Positions 58,000-60,000 of a stretch of DNA of 60,000 nt are shown here, piece after piece (the first letter of the stretch is position 1; every line of letters begins with the position of its first letter). The DNA comes from Rhizobium sp. NXC14. GTDB lineage: Bacteria; Pseudomonadota; Alphaproteobacteria; Rhizobiales; Rhizobiaceae. Under the pieces are notes generated by a model, which was given only the letters and a program-made list of their open reading frames with translations, was not told the DNA's origin and did no database searches. The position numbers were made by a program, and so were the translations under genes. The stretch lies in assembly GCF_002117485.1 (NCBI RefSeq), contig NZ_CP021030.1, positions 1-60,000 of the forward strand. The letters are read 5' to 3'.

Positions 58000-60000
58000 T
58001 CATGTACCACGTGGTTTTGCCCGTGTCGTCGGCAACGCCTCTTCCGGCCGCTCCGGCCAGGGGTGGCGGGGATAGCGTCCACGCATCTCGGCGCGCACGT
58101 CCTTCCATGAGCCCACCCAGAAGCCGGGCAGGTCGCGTGTCGTCTGGATCGGCCGGTGCGCCGGTGACGTCAGCTCCAGGAGTAGCGGCAGGCGGCCTCC
58201 GGCGACCGCCGGATGCTGCTTGAGCCCGAACAGCTCCTGCACGCGGATCGTCAGGACCGGCTCCTCGCCTTCATATTGGATGGGATGTTTTTGACCGGTC
58301 GGCGCCTCGAAATGCGTTGGCGCAAGCCGGCTAAGATCGCGCTGCAGCTCGTGTGGTACCAACGACATCAGGCCGTTCGAAAGCCCGGCCGCAGAAACCT
58401 CGGAAAGGCTACGGGCGTCCTCCTGGAAGGGAGCGAACCAATCTTCCAGCCGAGAAAGCAGAGCATCGTCGCTGACATCGGGCCAGGGATCACCGATCGT
58501 CCGATGAAGAAAACCGATCCGTTCGCGAAGCTGCATGGCCTCCTTCGAGAAGGCGAGCTGATCAAGCCCCAATTCGCGCACGCCCTCCATCAGCGCCTGA
58601 GTGACGGCGGCTCCGGAAGGACGCGGCAAAGGCGTCTCTTCGAAGACGATTGCGCCAAGCCGAATTGCCCGCCGCGCCCGCACCTGCCGGCTTTGCCGGT
58701 CGAAGAATATCTGGTCATCGGTTCTGATCTCGCCAGGCAGTTCGGCTTCGATATCCGCACGTGTCACTTCCGCTGCCGCCAGAATCCGCCCCTGCGCCGC
58801 GCGCCCGGTGAGATCGGCGATGACGAGCATCTGGCTGCCGGCGAGCCGCTCGGTCTCCGGCAGTTCCGCTCCCCGCCCGTTCACCATGACGAATCGCCCG
58901 CGCCCCCCGCGCTGAAGCGCGATCCGATCTGGGAATGCGTGCAGCAGCAGCTGACCCGCCAATACGGGTGCGGCTGTTGTGACGGGATCGAGGCCGGCGG
59001 CCAGCCGCCCCGCCAGCCGCCGCGAGGCGTCGGCTCTGTCACCGCGCTCGGCTTTGAATCGCCGCAGCCGGTCGTCAATGTCGATGCTCGATCCGCCAAG
59101 CCCCTGTTCGGTCAGGAGCACGGCAATCATCGCCGCCTCCCGGGCATGGCCCGATTCGCCTGATGAGACGACCATGGCGGCAAGTCGCGGCGGCAAAGCG
59201 AGATCGCGCATCATCTTGCCACGGGCAGTCAACGCGCCATCCTTGTCGAGCGCTCCGAGCTGACCGAGCAGCGCCCGCGCTTCCTTAAGCGTCGTTTCCG
59301 GCGGCTGATCGACGAAGGCAAGGGATGCGGGATCCTGGACCCCCCAATGCGCGAGATCGAGCACCAGGCCGGAGAGGTCGCTGGAGAGGATCTGCGGCGG
59401 TGTGAAAGCCGGCAGTGCCGCCGTCTGCCCCTGGTGCCACAGCCGGATGGCGATGCCGGGCTCGGTTCGTCCCGCGCGGCCGGCCCGCTGATCGGCCGAG
59501 GCTCGCGACACCCGCACCGTCTCGAGCCGCGTAATCCCGGTCGAGGCCTCGAAGACCGGCAGACGCTGCAATCCGCTGTCGATCACGATCCTAACACCGT
59601 CGATGGTGATCGATGTTTCGGCGATCGAGGTGGCAAGAACGATCTTGCGCATTCCCTTGGGCGCCGGGCGAATCGCTGCATCCTGCTCCTTCTGGCTAAG
59701 ATTGCCATAGAGAGGGGCAATCAAGGTTTCGGGCCCGAATCGCCCCTGCAGGCGCTCCACGGTGCGCGTGATTTCCGCCTGGCCGGGCAGGAAGGCGAGG
59801 ATAGAGCCGTCCTCATCGGCGTGAGCCTCGATAATCACCCGCGAGACGGCGTCCTCGACGCGCTCGCCGCCGGCCCGGTCCTGATAGCGGATATCGATCG
59901 GAAAGCTGCGTCCCAGGCTCTCGATGATAGGCGGGTTATCGAGCAGGGCGGCCACACGCTCCACGTCGAGCGTCGCCGACATCACCAGGATGCGCAGATC
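58000..60000 (-). CDS. hrpB: ATP-dependent helicase HrpB (5' end outside window)
   Basis: A DEAH-box helicase of the HrpB type, open to the right edge; at least 667 residues are in view and about 150 more (with Walker A and DEAH) would lie beyond 60000. Seen are motif III ILVMSATLD at the edge, motif IV ILAFLPGQAEI, motif V VLATSIAETSITI, and motif VI SADQRAGRAGRTEPG, then the HrpB-specific C-terminal domain ending with RGRYPRHPWPE. The cellular role of bacterial HrpB is poorly known; RNA processing is assumed. Confidence 0.93.
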   Translation of the reverse strand, partial: DLRILVMSATLDVERVAALLDNPPIIESLGRSFPIDIRYQDRAGGERVEDAVSRVIIEAHADEDGSILAFLPGQAEITRTVERLQGRFGPETLIAPLYGNLSQKEQDAAIRPAPKGMRKIVLATSIAETSITIDGVRIVIDSGLQRLPVFEASTGITRLETVRVSRASADQRAGRAGRTEPGIAIRLWHQGQTAALPAFTPPQILSSDLSGLVLDLAHWGVQDPASLAFVDQPPETTLKEARALLGQLGALDKDGALTARGKMMRDLALPPRLAAMVVSSGESGHAREAAMIAVLLTEQGLGGSSIDIDDRLRRFKAERGDRADASRRLAGRLAAGLDPVTTAAPVLAGQLLLHAFPDRIALQRGGRGRFVMVNGRGAELPETERLAGSQMLVIADLTGRAAQGRILAAAEVTRADIEAELPGEIRTDDQIFFDRQSRQVRARRAIRLGAIVFEETPLPRPSGAAVTQALMEGVRELGLDQLAFSKEAMQLRERIGFLHRTIGDPWPDVSDDALLSRLEDWFAPFQEDARSLSEVSAAGLSNGLMSLVPHELQRDLSRLAPTHFEAPTGQKHPIQYEGEEPVLTIRVQELFGLKQHPAVAGGRLPLLLELTSPAHRPIQTTRDLPGFWVGSWKDVRAEMRGRYPRHPWPERPEEALPTTRAKPRGT

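Noticed and set aside
58002..58016. Other CACGTG-centred palindromes as parS (for example ACCACGTGGT at the hrpB end, and those near 36112 and 51090)
   Set aside because: They share only the central six bases; the flanking TTTCA/TGAAA arms needed for ParB are absent.

Overview
The window looks like about 60 kb of the main chromosome of a Rhizobium (the R. leguminosarum / R. etli group is my best guess). The evidence is the GC-rich coding style, the strongly rhizobial gene order (trpFBA-accD-folC, addAB, ahcY-HPr-EIIA-hprK-chvG-chvI-pckA, the his/coaA cluster, actRS), and rhizobial family versions such as ChvG/ChvI, ActS/ActR, intracellular PhaZ and DivL. The left end looks like the replication origin: a gene-free, partly AT-rich stretch with two perfect DnaA boxes and five GANTC (CcrM) sites, followed by the ppsR-maf-aroE-coaE-dnaQ block. 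Two close matches to the ParB site parS (1924-1939 and 41007-41022) fit an origin-proximal position. I see no phage, IS element, CRISPR, tRNA or rRNA. This is core genome, not an island.

Layout. 1-472 putative oriC. 473-4102 (+) ppsR, maf, aroE, coaE, dnaQ, tightly overlapping. 4154-5253 (-) fxsA then secB. 5377-8138 (+) Tim44-like protein, mltA, Smr-domain protein and XRE regulator, then gyrB (8274-10709) with a strong terminator. 10774-13137 is a mixed accessory patch: a nitroreductase, a DUF2218 protein, a decayed glutathionyl-hydroquinone reductase and an FAH-family hydrolase. 13342-16165 (+) phaZ, a DUF2852 membrane protein, an intergenic repeat and a YgjP-type metallopeptidase. 16241-21300 (+) trpF-trpB-trpA-accD-folC. 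33343 down to 21363 (-) divL, a tsaE-amgK fusion, murU, addB, addA, trxA. 34947 down to 33547 (-) ahcY. 38978 down to 35092 (-) chvI, chvG, hprK, EIIA-Man-like, HPr. 39318-42150 (+) pckA, arfB, alkB. 47592 down to 42165 (-) hisB, DUF2628 gene, hisH, two unknown small genes, hisA, hisF, hisE, coaA. 47770-49709 (+) hslV-hslU. 49898-54563 (+) DUF1402 protein, cytochrome P450, glcB. 54633-60000: an L,D-transpeptidase lipoprotein (-), mmcB (+), then hrpB (cut by the window edge), actS and actR (-).

Themes. Several neighbouring units serve cell-cycle and envelope control. DivL carries Tyr in place of the H-box His and belongs to the CckA-CtrA pathway; it is translationally coupled to a protein joining the t6A enzyme TsaE to the cell-wall-recycling kinase AmgK, with its partner MurU next. 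ChvG-ChvI (acid/envelope stress) is joined to a PTS-Ntr phosphorelay (minimal HprK, EIIA, HPr) and diverges from pckA. ActS-ActR is a redox/low-pH system. Central metabolism includes pckA, glcB, ahcY, accD, trp and his genes.

I did not find a clearly new system. The points most worth checking are the oriC/parS assignments, the TsaE-AmgK fusion operon, the apparent loss of the AccD zinc finger, the perfect palindrome before ahcY, the frameshifted reductase remnant, and the unknown membrane and small proteins inside the his operon.
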